Shown: positions 32,697 to 43,656 of the stretch, one piece after another
Layout of the letters: each line of letters opens with the position of its first letter
Numbering within the stretch: the first letter of the stretch is position 1
DNA from: Betaproteobacteria bacterium Ga0077526
Lineage (GTDB): Bacteria > Pseudomonadota > Gammaproteobacteria > Burkholderiales > Ga0077523
Assembly (NCBI GenBank): GCA_001464765.1
Contig: LNDV01000034.1
Location: 840,671 to 904,670, forward strand
Reading direction: 5' to 3'
DNA length: 64,000 nucleotides
Position numbers and translations under genes: made by a program
The notes under the pieces: model-generated
Told to the model about the DNA's origin: nothing
Database searches by the model: none
The model's input: only the letters and a program-made list of their open reading frames with translations

Positions 32697-34295
32697 ATGA
32701 ACTTCGACTACATCATCGTTGGCGCCGGTTCCGCCGGATGCGTGCTCGCCAACCGGCTCTCAGCCGGCGGCCGGTACAGCGTGCTGCTGCTGGAGGCCGG
32801 GCCGCGCGACACCAATCCGTGGATTCACATTCCGCTCGGCTACGGGAAGCTGTTCGCGACGCCTGCCGTGAACTGGATGTACCAGTCCGAGCCGGAGCCG
32901 AACCTCAACGGACGGCGCGTGTTCACGCCACGCGGCAAGGTCCTCGGCGGGTCGAGTTCGATCAACGGCCTCGTGCACGTGCGCGGACAGCCGGAGGACT
33001 TCGACGAGTGGGCGCGTCTGGGCAACAGCGGCTGGAGCTTCGCCGACCTGCTGCCCTACTTCCGCAAGTCCGAGGACTACCAGCACGGCGCCGACGAGTT
33101 TCACGGCTCGGGAGGCCCGCTGGCGGTGAGCGATCTGCCCGACCGGCATCCACTGTGTGACGCCTTCATCGAAGCGGGGCGGTCGACGGGCGTGCCGTGC
33201 AACGACGACTTCAACGGCCGCACGCAAGAAGGGTATGGCTACTTCCATTCGAGTGCGCGAAAGGGTCGCCGCGTGAGCTGTGCGGTGGCGTATCTGCGCC
33301 CTGCCGAGAATCGCTCCAACCTGCGGGTGATCACCGAGGCGCGGGCGAGCCGTGTGCTGTTCGATGGCGTACGTGCAACGGGCGTGGAGTTCCGGCACAA
33401 CGGCGGTCTGGTGTCGGCGTCCGCGAGTCGCGAGGTGCTGCTGTGTGGCGGTTCCTTCAATTCGCCGCAGCTCCTGCAGTTGTCCGGCGTCGGTCCGCAG
33501 GCGCTATTGAGTTCGCATGGGATTCCCATGGTGCTGGATGCGCCGGGCGTCGGCGAAGGACTGCAGGATCATTTCTATGTGCGTACCGTCTGGAAGTGTG
33601 CGCAGCGGGTCACCTTCAACGACGACATGGCCACGCTCTGGGGCAAGGCGTGGGTCGGTCTTCGCTACCTGCTCGCCAAGCGGGGGCCGCTCACGGTGAG
33701 TGCCGGTTATGCGGGCGCGTTTCTGAAGTCCCGACCGGATGTGGAGCGGCCCGATGTGCAGCTGTACCTTATCAACTTCAGCACGGACAAGATGGGTACG
33801 ACGTTGCACCCCTTCTCGGGCTTCACGGTGTCGATGTCACCGCTACGGCCGGAGTCTCGCGGGCATGTGCGCATCCGTTCGGCGGATCCGCTGGAGGCAC
33901 CGGCCATCCAGTATCGGTACCTCGATACGGACGAGGACCGGCGCGTGGTGGTGGATTCCTTGAAGACGATCCGCAGGCTGATGGGCACGACACCGATGCA
34001 GCCCTTCGTTGCCGCGGAGCACGCGCCAGGCAACCGCGTGAACTCGGACGAGGACTGGCTCGGCTATGCGCGCGAAGTGGGTGGCACCGTGTACCACCCG
34101 ACTTCCACCTGCCGGATGGGTCAGGATCCGATGGCCGTGGTCGACGAGCGGCTACGCGTGCGGGGCTTGTCGGGGCTGCGGGTGGTGGACGCTTCGATCA
34201 TGCCGAACGTGGTGTCCGGCAACACCAACGCGGCGACCGTGATGGTCGCCGAGAAAGGTGCGGATCTGATTCTGGAGGACGCCGTCGCCGAGTAG
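32697..34295 (+). CDS. GMC-family flavin oxidoreductase (choline/alcohol dehydrogenase-like)
   Basis: A 532-residue FAD enzyme. The FAD-binding start YIIVGAGSAGCVLANRLSAG, the GMC signature around GKVLGGSSSINGLVHVRGQP, and the C-terminal active-site region VGGTVYHPTSTCRMG with NTNAATVMVAEKGADLI are all present. Members oxidise alcohols, choline or polyethylene-glycol-like compounds and pass electrons to quinone or other carriers. It follows the agmatinase gene on the same strand by 104 bases. The substrate is not known. It is convergent with the ATP synthase operon, with no clear terminator in the 27 bases between. Confidence 0.87.
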   Translation: MNFDYIIVGAGSAGCVLANRLSAGGRYSVLLLEAGPRDTNPWIHIPLGYGKLFATPAVNWMYQSEPEPNLNGRRVFTPRGKVLGGSSSINGLVHVRGQPEDFDEWARLGNSGWSFADLLPYFRKSEDYQHGADEFHGSGGPLAVSDLPDRHPLCDAFIEAGRSTGVPCNDDFNGRTQEGYGYFHSSARKGRRVSCAVAYLRPAENRSNLRVITEARASRVLFDGVRATGVEFRHNGGLVSASASREVLLCGGSFNSPQLLQLSGVGPQALLSSHGIPMVLDAPGVGEGLQDHFYVRTVWKCAQRVTFNDDMATLWGKAWVGLRYLLAKRGPLTVSAGYAGAFLKSRPDVERPDVQLYLINFSTDKMGTTLHPFSGFTVSMSPLRPESRGHVRIRSADPLEAPAIQYRYLDTDEDRRVVVDSLKTIRRLMGTTPMQPFVAAEHAPGNRVNSDEDWLGYAREVGGTVYHPTSTCRMGQDPMAVVDERLRVRGLSGLRVVDASIMPNVVSGNTNAATVMVAEKGADLILEDAVAE

Positions 34296-34322
34296 GCGGC
34301 GGCGCGATACGGCAAGGTAAGG

Positions 34323-34739
34323 TCAGCGACGACGCAGTCTGCGGACGGCTGCCAGTTCCGCGGCGAGCACGGCGAGTTCTGCTTCGACCGTGGCGACCTC
34401 AGCCTTGTCTTTCGCGTTGCGCAGCGCTTCCTCGGCGAGCTTCTGGGCTTCGAGCGCCTTGGCTTCGTCGAGATCACGGCCGCGGATGGCGGTGTCCGCC
34501 AGGACGGTCACCGTGCCGGGCTGCACCTCGAGGATGCCGCCCGCCACGAAAACGAACTCGCTCTCGCCATTGTCGGCGCGCTCGATGCGGACCGTACCGG
34601 GCTTGATACGGGTGATGAGCGGTGTATGGCGCGGCAGAATGCCGAGCTCGCCGCTTTCACCCGGCAGCTCCACGAACCGGGCTTCGCCGGAGAAGATGTT
34701 CTCCTCGGCGCTGACCACGTCCACCTGAAGGGTTGCCAT
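34323..34739 (-). CDS. atpC: ATP synthase epsilon chain
   Basis: A 138-residue subunit of the F1 central stalk. It begins MATLQVDVVSAEENIFSGEA and contains GELGILPRHTPLITRIKPG, both standard for AtpC, with a helical C-terminal hairpin (EAKALEAQKLAEEALRNAKD) that inhibits ATP hydrolysis in other bacteria. It is the last gene of the atp operon, 39 bases after atpD, and ends in an RRLRRR-type basic tail. Confidence 0.96.
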   Translation of the reverse strand: MATLQVDVVSAEENIFSGEARFVELPGESGELGILPRHTPLITRIKPGTVRIERADNGESEFVFVAGGILEVQPGTVTVLADTAIRGRDLDEAKALEAQKLAEEALRNAKDKAEVATVEAELAVLAAELAAVRRLRRR

Positions 34740-34778
34740 GGATTGATGTCCTTTCGGTCGATGACAGGGGTTCGGGCC

Positions 34779-36179
34779 TTACTGCAGCTTCTTGGCCTTT
34801 TCGAACACTTCGTCGATGGTACCGACCATGTAGAAAGCCTGTTCCGGCAGATGGTCGCATTCGCCATTCACGATCATCTTGAAGCCGCGGATGGTTTCCT
34901 TGAGCGGCACGTACTTGCCCGGGCTCCCCGTGAACACTTCGGCCACGTGGAACGGCTGCGACAGGAAGCGCTGCATCTTCCGCGCACGGGCCACGGCCAG
35001 CTTGTCTTCGGGGGACAGTTCGTCCATGCCGAGAATCGCGATGATGTCGCGGAGTTCCTTGTAGCGCTGGAGCGTTCCCTGCACGGCGCGGGTGGTGGTG
35101 TAGTGCTCTTCGCCCACGACGTTCGGGTCCACCTGACGGCTGGTGGAGTCCAGCGGGTCCACGGCGGGGTAGATGCCGAGAGCGGCGATGTCTCGCGACA
35201 ACACGACGGTGGCGTCCAGGTGCGCGAACGTGGTGGCGGGCGACGGGTCGGTCAGGTCGTCCGCGGGCACGTACACGGCCTGGATCGACGTGATGGAACC
35301 CACCTTGGTGGAGGTGATGCGTTCCTGCAGCTTGCCCATCTCCTCGGCCAGCGTCGGCTGGTAGCCCACGGCGGAAGGCATCCGGCCCAGCAGGGCGGAC
35401 ACTTCGGTACCGGCCAGGGTGTAGCGGTAGATGTTGTCGACGAAGAACAGGACGTCCCGGCCTTCGTCGCGGAAGGACTCGGCGATGGTCAGACCCGTCA
35501 GGGCGACGCGCAGGCGGTTGCCGGGCGGCTCGTTCATCTGACCGTACACCATCGACACCTTGGAGTTGGCGAGGTTTTCCAGGTCCACGACCTTGGAGTC
35601 CGCCATCTCGTGGTAGAAGTCGTTGCCCTCACGGGTGCGCTCACCCACGCCGGCGAACACGGAAAGGCCCGAGTGCGCCTTCGCGATGTTGTTGATGAGC
35701 TCCATCATGTTCACGGTCTTGCCCACGCCGGCACCGCCGAACAGGCCCACCTTGCCGCCCTTGGCGAACGGGCAGATGAGGTCGATCACCTTGATGCCGG
35801 TTTCGAGCAGGTCCTGCGAGGGCGACAGCTCGTCGTAGGTGGGCGCGGTGCGGTGGATCGACGCGGACTGTTCGTGAGAGACAGGGCCGCGCTCGTCGAT
35901 CGGGTTCCCGAGCACGTCCATGATGCGGCCCAGGGTGGCGGGGCCGACAGGGACGGTGATGGGCTTGCCGGTGTTAGTCACGGTGATACCGCGGCGCAGG
36001 CCGTCGGAGGAGCCCAGCGCAATGGTGCGGACGATCCCGTCACCGAGCTGCTGCTGCACTTCGAGCGTCAGCGCCGTGCCCTCGAGCTTGAGCGCGTCGT
36101 AGATGTGCGGGATCTGGTCACGGGGAAACTCCACGTCGACCACAGCGCCGATGCACTGAACGATCTTGCCTTGTGCCAT
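34779..36179 (-). CDS. atpD: ATP synthase beta chain
   Basis: A 466-residue catalytic subunit of F1. Walker A is FGGAGVGKTVNMMELI, and the family block PAVDPLDSTSR is present. The ATG at 36179 (MAQGKIVQCIGAVVDVEFP) is chosen over the upstream TTG since AAGGA lies at the correct distance. It carries out ATP synthesis at the interface with the alpha chain. It lies between atpG and atpC, as in other proteobacterial operons. Confidence 0.97.
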   Translation of the reverse strand: MAQGKIVQCIGAVVDVEFPRDQIPHIYDALKLEGTALTLEVQQQLGDGIVRTIALGSSDGLRRGITVTNTGKPITVPVGPATLGRIMDVLGNPIDERGPVSHEQSASIHRTAPTYDELSPSQDLLETGIKVIDLICPFAKGGKVGLFGGAGVGKTVNMMELINNIAKAHSGLSVFAGVGERTREGNDFYHEMADSKVVDLENLANSKVSMVYGQMNEPPGNRLRVALTGLTIAESFRDEGRDVLFFVDNIYRYTLAGTEVSALLGRMPSAVGYQPTLAEEMGKLQERITSTKVGSITSIQAVYVPADDLTDPSPATTFAHLDATVVLSRDIAALGIYPAVDPLDSTSRQVDPNVVGEEHYTTTRAVQGTLQRYKELRDIIAILGMDELSPEDKLAVARARKMQRFLSQPFHVAEVFTGSPGKYVPLKETIRGFKMIVNGECDHLPEQAFYMVGTIDEVFEKAKKLQ

Positions 36180-36219
36180 TTTGCGTTCCTTCAATCAGAA
36201 TTCGTTGCTTGCCGGGGCC

Positions 36220-37104
36220 TCAGCCCTCGATGGCGGCGGCGCCGCCGACGATCTCCGACAGCTCCTTGGTGATGGCTGCCTGGCGGGTCTTGTTGTACAC
36301 GAGCTTCAATTCGGCAATGAGGTTGCCGGCGTTATCCGTGGCGGCCTTCATGGCCACCATGCGAGCCGACTGTTCCGATGCCATGTTCTCTGCGACCGCC
36401 TGATAGACGAGTGCCTCGATATAGCGGCGGAGGAGTTCCTCGATGACCGTGGGAGCATCGGGTTCGTACAGGTAGTCCCAGCCGTACTGCGCCTTTTCGG
36501 CCTCGGTCTGCTGCAGACGCTCCGCGGAAAGCGGCAGAAGCTGCTCGACCATGGGCTCCTGACGCATGGTATTGATGAACTTCGTGTAGCAGAGGTACAC
36601 GCTGTCCACCTTGCCGTCGACGAATGCATCGAGCATCGTCTTCACCGGACCGATCAGCTTCTCGAGCTGCGGTGCGTCGCCGAGCTGCGTAACCTGGCTT
36701 ACCACCTTGGCGCCAAGCCGGTTCAGGAAGCCGAGCCCCTTGTTGCCGATGGCCACAGCCTCGACCGACTGGCCCTCGGCCTGGAGGTCGCGCATGCGAT
36801 TGGAAACCGCGCGCAGCATGTTGGTGTTGAGACCACCGCACAGACCCTTGTCGGTGCTCACCACGATAAAGCCCGTGACTTTGGCGTTGCCGCCCTTCTT
36901 CATGAACGGGCTCTTGTACTCCGGGTTCGCTCCGGAGAGGTTCGCCGTGATGTTGCGGATCTTGTCGGCATACGGACGCGCGGCCCGCATGCGGTCCTGC
37001 GCCTTGCGCATCTTCGACGCCGAGACCATCTCCATGGCCTTGGTGATCTTCTTCGTGTTCTCGAAGCTCTTGATCTTGCCTCGGATTTCCTTGCCGACCG
37101 CCAT
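36220..37104 (-). CDS. atpG: ATP synthase gamma chain
   Basis: A 294-residue rotor stalk subunit. It starts MAVGKEIRGKIKSFENTKKI and has the STDKGLCGGLNTNMLR block, with a C-terminal helix ending LSEIVGGAAAIEG. The gamma chain turns inside the alpha3-beta3 ring and couples proton flow to catalysis. It has the usual position between atpA and atpD. Confidence 0.97.
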   Translation of the reverse strand: MAVGKEIRGKIKSFENTKKITKAMEMVSASKMRKAQDRMRAARPYADKIRNITANLSGANPEYKSPFMKKGGNAKVTGFIVVSTDKGLCGGLNTNMLRAVSNRMRDLQAEGQSVEAVAIGNKGLGFLNRLGAKVVSQVTQLGDAPQLEKLIGPVKTMLDAFVDGKVDSVYLCYTKFINTMRQEPMVEQLLPLSAERLQQTEAEKAQYGWDYLYEPDAPTVIEELLRRYIEALVYQAVAENMASEQSARMVAMKAATDNAGNLIAELKLVYNKTRQAAITKELSEIVGGAAAIEG

Positions 37105-37139
37105 GACGGTGCTCCTTCGATCTCAGGTCGTCGCGGGTG

Positions 37140-38678
<1,539 letters not shown>

Positions 38679-38686
38679 GCCTGCTC

Positions 38687-39223
38687 CTAAGCTCTTAGGG
38701 TGCTCTCGAGCACCGCGAGCTGCGCGCGGGCCGAGGCGTCGATCACTTTGTCGCCCATGATGATCTTCACGCCGCTGATGAGCTGCGGATCGAGGGTCAC
38801 ATGGACATTCACTTTCTTGCCGGTGTGCTTCTCCAGGCGCGCTGCAAGATCTGCCTGCTGTGCGGCCTCGAGCGGGAACGCACTCACGATTTCGACATCC
38901 TGGACGCCTTCGCGCTCGTTCTTGAGACTTTCGAACTGGGACGAGATCTCGGGAAAGGCGTCCACGCGGTGGTTCTCGGCCACGAGTCGGACGAAGTTCT
39001 CGACTGGCGCCGACACCTTCCCCTGGAGGACACCGAGGATCAGCGCTGACAGACGCTCGGTCGTGAAGTTGGGGTCGGTGGTGAGCTGCTCGACGGTCGA
39101 GTCCCGCGCGATGAGCGCGAGAGCGGCCAGCGACTCCGACCACTCGGAGAGCGCGCCGGCTTCGTCCGCCATGCGGAAGGCGGCCTGCGCGTAAGGTCTC
39201 GCGATCGTGCTGAGTTCAGCCAT
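38687..39223 (-). CDS. atpH: ATP synthase delta chain
   Basis: A 178-residue peripheral stalk subunit. It opens MAELSTIARPYAQAAFRMAD, a standard AtpH N-terminus, and ends with the conserved DPQLISGVKIIMGDKVIDAS. It links F1 to the b subunits. It lies five bases after atpF, within the operon. Confidence 0.95.
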   Translation of the reverse strand: MAELSTIARPYAQAAFRMADEAGALSEWSESLAALALIARDSTVEQLTTDPNFTTERLSALILGVLQGKVSAPVENFVRLVAENHRVDAFPEISSQFESLKNEREGVQDVEIVSAFPLEAAQQADLAARLEKHTGKKVNVHVTLDPQLISGVKIIMGDKVIDASARAQLAVLESTLRA

Positions 39224-39228
39224 GGCGA

Positions 39229-39699
39229 CTAGAGTTGCTGCTTGATGGCATCGAGCATGTCGGCGTGCGCGCGACTGTCGACTTCACGGCGAAGGATCTT
39301 CTCGGCGCCGGAGACCACGAGACTCGCGACCTGGGCACGAAGCTCTTCGCGGGCACGGGCGATCTCCTGCTCGATCTCGGCCTTGGCAGCGGCGCGCTCA
39401 CGGTCTGCCTCGGCCCGACCAGCTGCCTTGGCTTCCTCGACCAGCTGGGCACCGCGCTTCTCGGCCTGCGCGACGATCTCGGCCGCACGCGAGCGGGCGT
39501 CGTTGATGGCGACGTTCACTTCCTTGGCCGAACGCTCGAGGGACTGTCGACCGGCTTCGGCCGCCGCGAGTCCGTCGGAGATGCGGCGGGCGCGCTCGTC
39601 CATGGCCGTCGTGATCATGGGCCAGACGAACTTGACCGTGAACCAGATCAGCGCGGCGAACGAGAGCGCCTGAACGAACAGCGTTGCATTGATGTTCAT
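39229..39699 (-). CDS. atpF: ATP synthase b chain
   Basis: A 156-residue peripheral stalk subunit: one N-terminal membrane helix (residues 5-25, MNINATLFVQALSFAALIWF) followed by a long charged coiled-coil helix (LAAAEAGRQSLERSAKEVNV and onward) that reaches F1. The length matches the proteobacterial b subunit. Two copies per enzyme are expected, since no b-prime gene is present. Confidence 0.96.
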   Translation of the reverse strand: MNINATLFVQALSFAALIWFTVKFVWPMITTAMDERARRISDGLAAAEAGRQSLERSAKEVNVAINDARSRAAEIVAQAEKRGAQLVEEAKAAGRAEADRERAAAKAEIEQEIARAREELRAQVASLVVSGAEKILRREVDSRAHADMLDAIKQQL

Positions 39700-39729
39700 G
39701 GCGAAACCCGGACGATGATGGAGCGGGAC

Positions 39730-39999
39730 TTACTTGGCCAGGACGCTGAGCAGCGGGTTGGCAAAACCGAAGAACATGGCGATACCCACACCGATCAGGA
39801 ACGCCGCGTCGATCAGGCCGGCCAGCAGGAACATGAACTTCTGCAGCTGCGGGATGAGTTCGGGCTGGCGCGCCGCGGACTCGAGGAACTTGCTTCCCAT
39901 GATGCCGATGCCGATACAAGCACCGATGGCGCCGAGGCCGATGATGATGCCGATTCCCAGAGCGGTGTAGCTTTGGATGAGGGCGGCGAACTGTTCCAT
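39730..39999 (-). CDS. atpE: ATP synthase c chain
   Basis: An 89-residue proteolipid with two membrane helices around the polar loop SAARQPELIPQ. The ion-binding acid is the aspartate in LLAGLIDAAFLIGVGI, and the residues typical of sodium-binding rings are not evident, so a proton-driven ring is likely. It sits in the usual place between atpB and atpF, 68 bases after atpB. Confidence 0.96.
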   Translation of the reverse strand: MEQFAALIQSYTALGIGIIIGLGAIGACIGIGIMGSKFLESAARQPELIPQLQKFMFLLAGLIDAAFLIGVGIAMFFGFANPLLSVLAK

Positions 40000-40067
40000 T
40001 TCAGTGGTTCCCTTGTTAAGAGGTGGTTACAGCAAAAAATAAAACAAAGTAGTCCAAGTGCTGCGGA

Positions 40068-40886
40068 TCAATGGTGCTCGTGGGCCATCGCGATATACAC
40101 GCAGGAGAGCACCATGAAGATGAACGCCTGCAGCAGGATGATCAGGATGTGGAACACGGCCCAACCCCAGTAAAGCACCCCGGCTGCTGCACCAGCCATC
40201 AGCCCGCCGGCGGAATTCGTGGCGGCGATGGTGCCAAGGAGACCCAGCAGCATGAAAATGAGTTCGCCGGCGTACATGTTGCCGAACAGTCGCATGGCGA
40301 GAGAGACGGGCTTGGCCAGGTACTCGATGATGTTGAGCACGAGGTTGGGGATCCACAGCACGGGGTGACCGCCGAACGGTGCCGTAAACAGCTCGTGGAC
40401 GAATCCGCCGGCACCCTTCGCCTTGAGGCTGAAGAAGATGGTCAGCAGAAAAATGGTGAGCGACATCGCGAACGTGGTGTTCAGGTCCGTCGTCGGCACA
40501 GGCTTCCAGTTGTGCAGGCCGCCTGTCTCGGTGACCTTCGCAACCCAGTCGATGGGGAGCAGGTCCATGAGGTTCATCATGAAGACCCACACGAAGATCG
40601 TCAGGGCAAGCGGCGCGAGGAACTTGCGGTCGCCGGGGAACACGCCCTTGACCGTCTCGTCGACGAATTCGACGATCAACTCGATGAAGCCCTGGACCCG
40701 GCCCGGCACGCCGGTGGTGGCCTTGCGGGCAATGAGGTAGAAGGCACCGATCGCGATGATGCCGGTGATCCAGCCCATGATGATCGTGTCGAGATTGAAG
40801 GTCCAGAACCCTTCACCGACCCGGAGGTTGGTGAGGTGGTGCCCGATGTACTCGCCTGCGCTTTGCGGTCCGTGTTCTGATGCCAT
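40068..40886 (-). CDS. atpB: ATP synthase a chain
   Basis: A 272-residue membrane subunit that forms the proton half-channels. The essential arginine is in AKPVSLAMRLFGNMYAGELI, and the C-terminal helix contains LLQAFIFMVLSCVYIAMAHE. About six membrane helices are present. ATG 40886 is 21 bases after the atpI stop. Confidence 0.96.
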   Translation of the reverse strand: MASEHGPQSAGEYIGHHLTNLRVGEGFWTFNLDTIIMGWITGIIAIGAFYLIARKATTGVPGRVQGFIELIVEFVDETVKGVFPGDRKFLAPLALTIFVWVFMMNLMDLLPIDWVAKVTETGGLHNWKPVPTTDLNTTFAMSLTIFLLTIFFSLKAKGAGGFVHELFTAPFGGHPVLWIPNLVLNIIEYLAKPVSLAMRLFGNMYAGELIFMLLGLLGTIAATNSAGGLMAGAAAGVLYWGWAVFHILIILLQAFIFMVLSCVYIAMAHEHH

Positions 40887-40907
40887 GTCAGTGACGATCG
40901 ATTCTTG

Positions 40908-41267
40908 TTACCGGCTCTTCAACCAAGGCAGCGCCAGCCCATGGGCCAGCATTGCCACGATAAACCCCAGGGTCAGTGCCGCCGGGCTTTGCCCAGCGCC
41001 TGACCGGATGGCGACATACAAGGCGCCGCAGGCCACCAACCACTTGGTGAGTTGCCCCAGCAGATGGTCCTTCAGCGCTGCCGTCGCGCGTTCCGGAACA
41101 CCGCGGCCCTGAAGCGCCGCGTAAGCCAGGGAACCCAGCCACCCGCAGGCGCCTCCAACCACAAGAGACAACCCGATCTGCGATCCGAACAGCAGGGCGG
41201 CGACAAGCGCACTGCACAGCACAATGCCCCCTTGCAGGAGTGCGAACCGCAGTGCCGTGCCTCGCAT
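40908..41267 (-). CDS. atpI: ATP synthase protein I
   Basis: A small membrane protein with four hydrophobic segments (LRFALLQGGIVLCSALVAAL, then IGLSLVVGGACGWLGSLAYA, LTKWLVACGALYVAI, and AALTLGFIVAMLAHGLALPW). Starting at ATG 41267 it is 119 residues, the usual AtpI length; a TTG at 41339 would add 24 residues and cannot be excluded. AtpI helps c-ring assembly in some bacteria. It leads the atp operon and follows parB. Confidence 0.85.
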   Translation of the reverse strand: MRGTALRFALLQGGIVLCSALVAALLFGSQIGLSLVVGGACGWLGSLAYAALQGRGVPERATAALKDHLLGQLTKWLVACGALYVAIRSGAGQSPAALTLGFIVAMLAHGLALPWLKSR

Positions 41268-41372
41268 GGTGAGGGCTGCCACGCCTTCGGATGTGCCAAA
41301 AAACAATCGATGGTAGACCGCCGGCCGCGGTGACGTCAATTGCTGCGATGCAGCGAGACGCAGAAAAGGCTG

Positions 41373-42236
41373 TTACTTCAGCCGGCCCAGCAGAGCGTCC
41401 AGCTGGTCGAGACTCCCGTACTGGATGACCACCCGGCCGCTTCCCTGGCGCCGGCCGCTGACGATTTCGACCCTGGTGCCGAGGCGGTCGGAGAGTTCCT
41501 CCTCGAGGCGGGCGACGTCACGATCCCTGGCGGTGGCGGACTTCGTCGCTTTCGCTGCCCCGCCCTTCAGCAGCACACCAACACGGCGTTCCACTTCCCG
41601 GACGGACCACTGCTGCTGCACGGCGTCGTGAGCTACTGCCAATTGCTGTTCGGTAGGCAGTGGCAGCAGGGCTCGCACATGACCCATGTCCAGCGTGCCC
41701 CGGGACACGTGCTCCCGCACGGAAGACGGCAAGTCCAGCAGACGCAGCAGGTTGCTCACGGCAGTCCGGGACCGGCCCACGGCCTCGGCCGCGGCCTGGT
41801 GCGTCATCCCGAATTCGTCGATGAGCCGGCGAATGCCCGCGGCCTCTTCGATGGCATTGAGGTCTTCGCGCTGGATGTTCTCGATGAGCGCCATGGCGAG
41901 CGCCGCCTCGTCTCGCACCTCCCGGACGACGACCGGGACCTCGGTGAGCCCCGCTTTCTGCGCTGCACGCCACCGACGCTCGCCCGCGATGATCTCGTAG
42001 CGATCCGGACCGACGGGTCGGACGAGGATCGGCTGGATGACGCCCTGGGCACGAATGGAATCGGCGAGCTCGGCGATCGCTTCCTCGTGCATGTTGGTGC
42101 GGGGCTGGTACTTGCCCGGCTGCAGCGCGGAAACGCCCAGGGTACCCAGGCGCTCCGAGGCGTTTGCCGGCGCGGAAACACTGTCGCCCGCGAGAAGGGC
42201 GTCGAGCCCGCGTCCGAGGCCGCGAGGTTTGGCCAT
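41373..42236 (-). CDS. parB: Chromosome partitioning protein ParB
   Basis: A 287-residue DNA-binding CTPase. It begins MAKPRGLGRGLDALLAGDS and has the ParB core motifs ADSIRAQGVIQPILVRP, IIAGERRWRAAQKAGL and ALIENIQREDLNAIEEA, then a helix-turn-helix (MTHQAAAEAVGRSRTAVSNL). ParB loads at parS sites and spreads to organise the origin region; two parS sites are at 45668 and 45712. The ATG lies two bases from the parA stop. Confidence 0.95.
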   Translation of the reverse strand: MAKPRGLGRGLDALLAGDSVSAPANASERLGTLGVSALQPGKYQPRTNMHEEAIAELADSIRAQGVIQPILVRPVGPDRYEIIAGERRWRAAQKAGLTEVPVVVREVRDEAALAMALIENIQREDLNAIEEAAGIRRLIDEFGMTHQAAAEAVGRSRTAVSNLLRLLDLPSSVREHVSRGTLDMGHVRALLPLPTEQQLAVAHDAVQQQWSVREVERRVGVLLKGGAAKATKSATARDRDVARLEEELSDRLGTRVEIVSGRRQGSGRVVIQYGSLDQLDALLGRLK

Positions 42237-42238
42237 GA

Positions 42239-43036
42239 TCAGGTTCCCGGTTTCGATTGCTTGGAGAGAAGCTCGCCGGCGAGTGCGAGGTAGGCGAGCG
42301 CGCCCTTGGACTGCCGGTCGTAGCGCAGGATCGGCATCCCGTAGCTCGGCGCCTCCGCCAGACGGATGTTCCTCGGGATGACGGTGCGGTACACCTTGTC
42401 CACGAAGTGCTGCTGCAACTGGTCCGACACCTGTTGCGCCAGCGTGTTTCTCGGGTCGAACATCGTCCGCAGCAGGCCCTCGATCTCGAGGCGCGGGTTG
42501 AGATGGCTCCGGACCCGTTTGACGGTGTTGACGAGATCGGAGAGTCCCTCGAGCGCGTAATACTCGCATTGCATCGGGATCATCACGGCGTCCGCCGCGC
42601 ACAGCGCGTTGACGGTGAGCAGATTCAGCGCGGGCGGGCAATCGATCAGGATGAAATCGAACCGGTCGAGCACGGGCGCGAGAGCATCGCGCAGACGCGT
42701 TTCGCGGTTCGACAGGTCGACCATCTCCACTTCGGCGCCGGCCAGCTCGCGGTTCGCTGGGAGCACGTGGTAGCCGCCATTTTCCGAGTGGACCCATGCC
42801 TCCTCAGCGCTGACGCTGGAGAGCAGCACCTGATACACGCTCCGCTTGAGGGCCCGCTTGTCGACGCCGCTTCCCATCGTGGCATTGCCCTGGGGATCCA
42901 GGTCGATCAGGAGGACCCGCTGTCCCGCGGTCGCGAGGGCAGCGGCCAGATTGACGGTGGTGGTGGTCTTGCCGACGCCACCCTTCTGGTTGGTGACGGC
43001 AAGCACCTTCGCGGGACAGGATTGGGGGGCACTCAT
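42239..43036 (-). CDS. parA: Chromosome partitioning ATPase ParA
   Basis: A 265-residue ATPase with the deviant Walker A NQKGGVGKTTTTVNLAAALA and LIDLDPQGNATMGSG, then ILIDCPPALNLLTVNAL. It moves ParB-bound origins along the nucleoid. Its start overlaps the rsmG stop as ATGA, showing it is part of the mnmG-rsmG-parAB run. Confidence 0.96.
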   Translation of the reverse strand: MSAPQSCPAKVLAVTNQKGGVGKTTTTVNLAAALATAGQRVLLIDLDPQGNATMGSGVDKRALKRSVYQVLLSSVSAEEAWVHSENGGYHVLPANRELAGAEVEMVDLSNRETRLRDALAPVLDRFDFILIDCPPALNLLTVNALCAADAVMIPMQCEYYALEGLSDLVNTVKRVRSHLNPRLEIEGLLRTMFDPRNTLAQQVSDQLQQHFVDKVYRTVIPRNIRLAEAPSYGMPILRYDRQSKGALAYLALAGELLSKQSKPGT

Positions 43037-43656
43037 GGCTTTTCCAGAACAACGAGGTGACGGGTGGCGCCGAGGCCGGGAACATGCAGCGGGATGGTCT
43101 CGCGGACCGTCAGCGGCGCCGGTACGCGGGCAAGCTCCTCGTCGGGATGCAACCCCTTCATCGCCAGGAGCAGACCGCCCGGGCGGACCAGCGGCGCGCA
43201 GAGCCGTGCGAAGTCGGCGAGGTCCGCAAAGGCTCGGGAGATCGCCACATCGAACAGGGTCTCCGGGACGAATTCTTCCACCCGCGCCCGAACGACGGTG
43301 GCGTTCCGGACGCCGAGCTGCCGGACGGACTGATCCAGAAACGCCGTTCGCTTCTGGCTGCTGTCCAGCAACGTGAAGGCGTTACCGGGCGCCGCCAGCG
43401 CGAGCGGCAGGCCGGGGAAACCGGCTCCCGTACCCACATCCACGACAGCGCCCTCACCAAGATACCTTGCCACGCTGAGTGAATCGAGCAAGTGATGGCT
43501 AACCCACAGGGTGCGGTCCCGGATCGCGGTCAGGTTGTAGACCGCGTTCCACTTCTCGAGCAGATCCAGGAACGCGAGCAGCGAATCGACCTTCGGGGCG
43601 TCGACGGCCAGGCCCAGCTCGCCCAGTCCTGCCAGGAGCCCTTCGCGCTCCCCCAT
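43033..43656 (-). CDS. rsmG: 16S rRNA (guanine527-N7)-methyltransferase
   Basis: A 207-residue enzyme that methylates G527 of 16S rRNA using S-adenosylmethionine. The SAM site VVDVGTGAGFPGLPLALAAP is clear, preceded by NLTAIRDRTLWVSHHLLDSL and followed by DVAISRAFADL. Its ATG at 43656 overlaps the last base of the mnmG stop codon (TGATG), so translation is coupled. Confidence 0.95.
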   Translation of the reverse strand: MGEREGLLAGLGELGLAVDAPKVDSLLAFLDLLEKWNAVYNLTAIRDRTLWVSHHLLDSLSVARYLGEGAVVDVGTGAGFPGLPLALAAPGNAFTLLDSSQKRTAFLDQSVRQLGVRNATVVRARVEEFVPETLFDVAISRAFADLADFARLCAPLVRPGGLLLAMKGLHPDEELARVPAPLTVRETIPLHVPGLGATRHLVVLEKP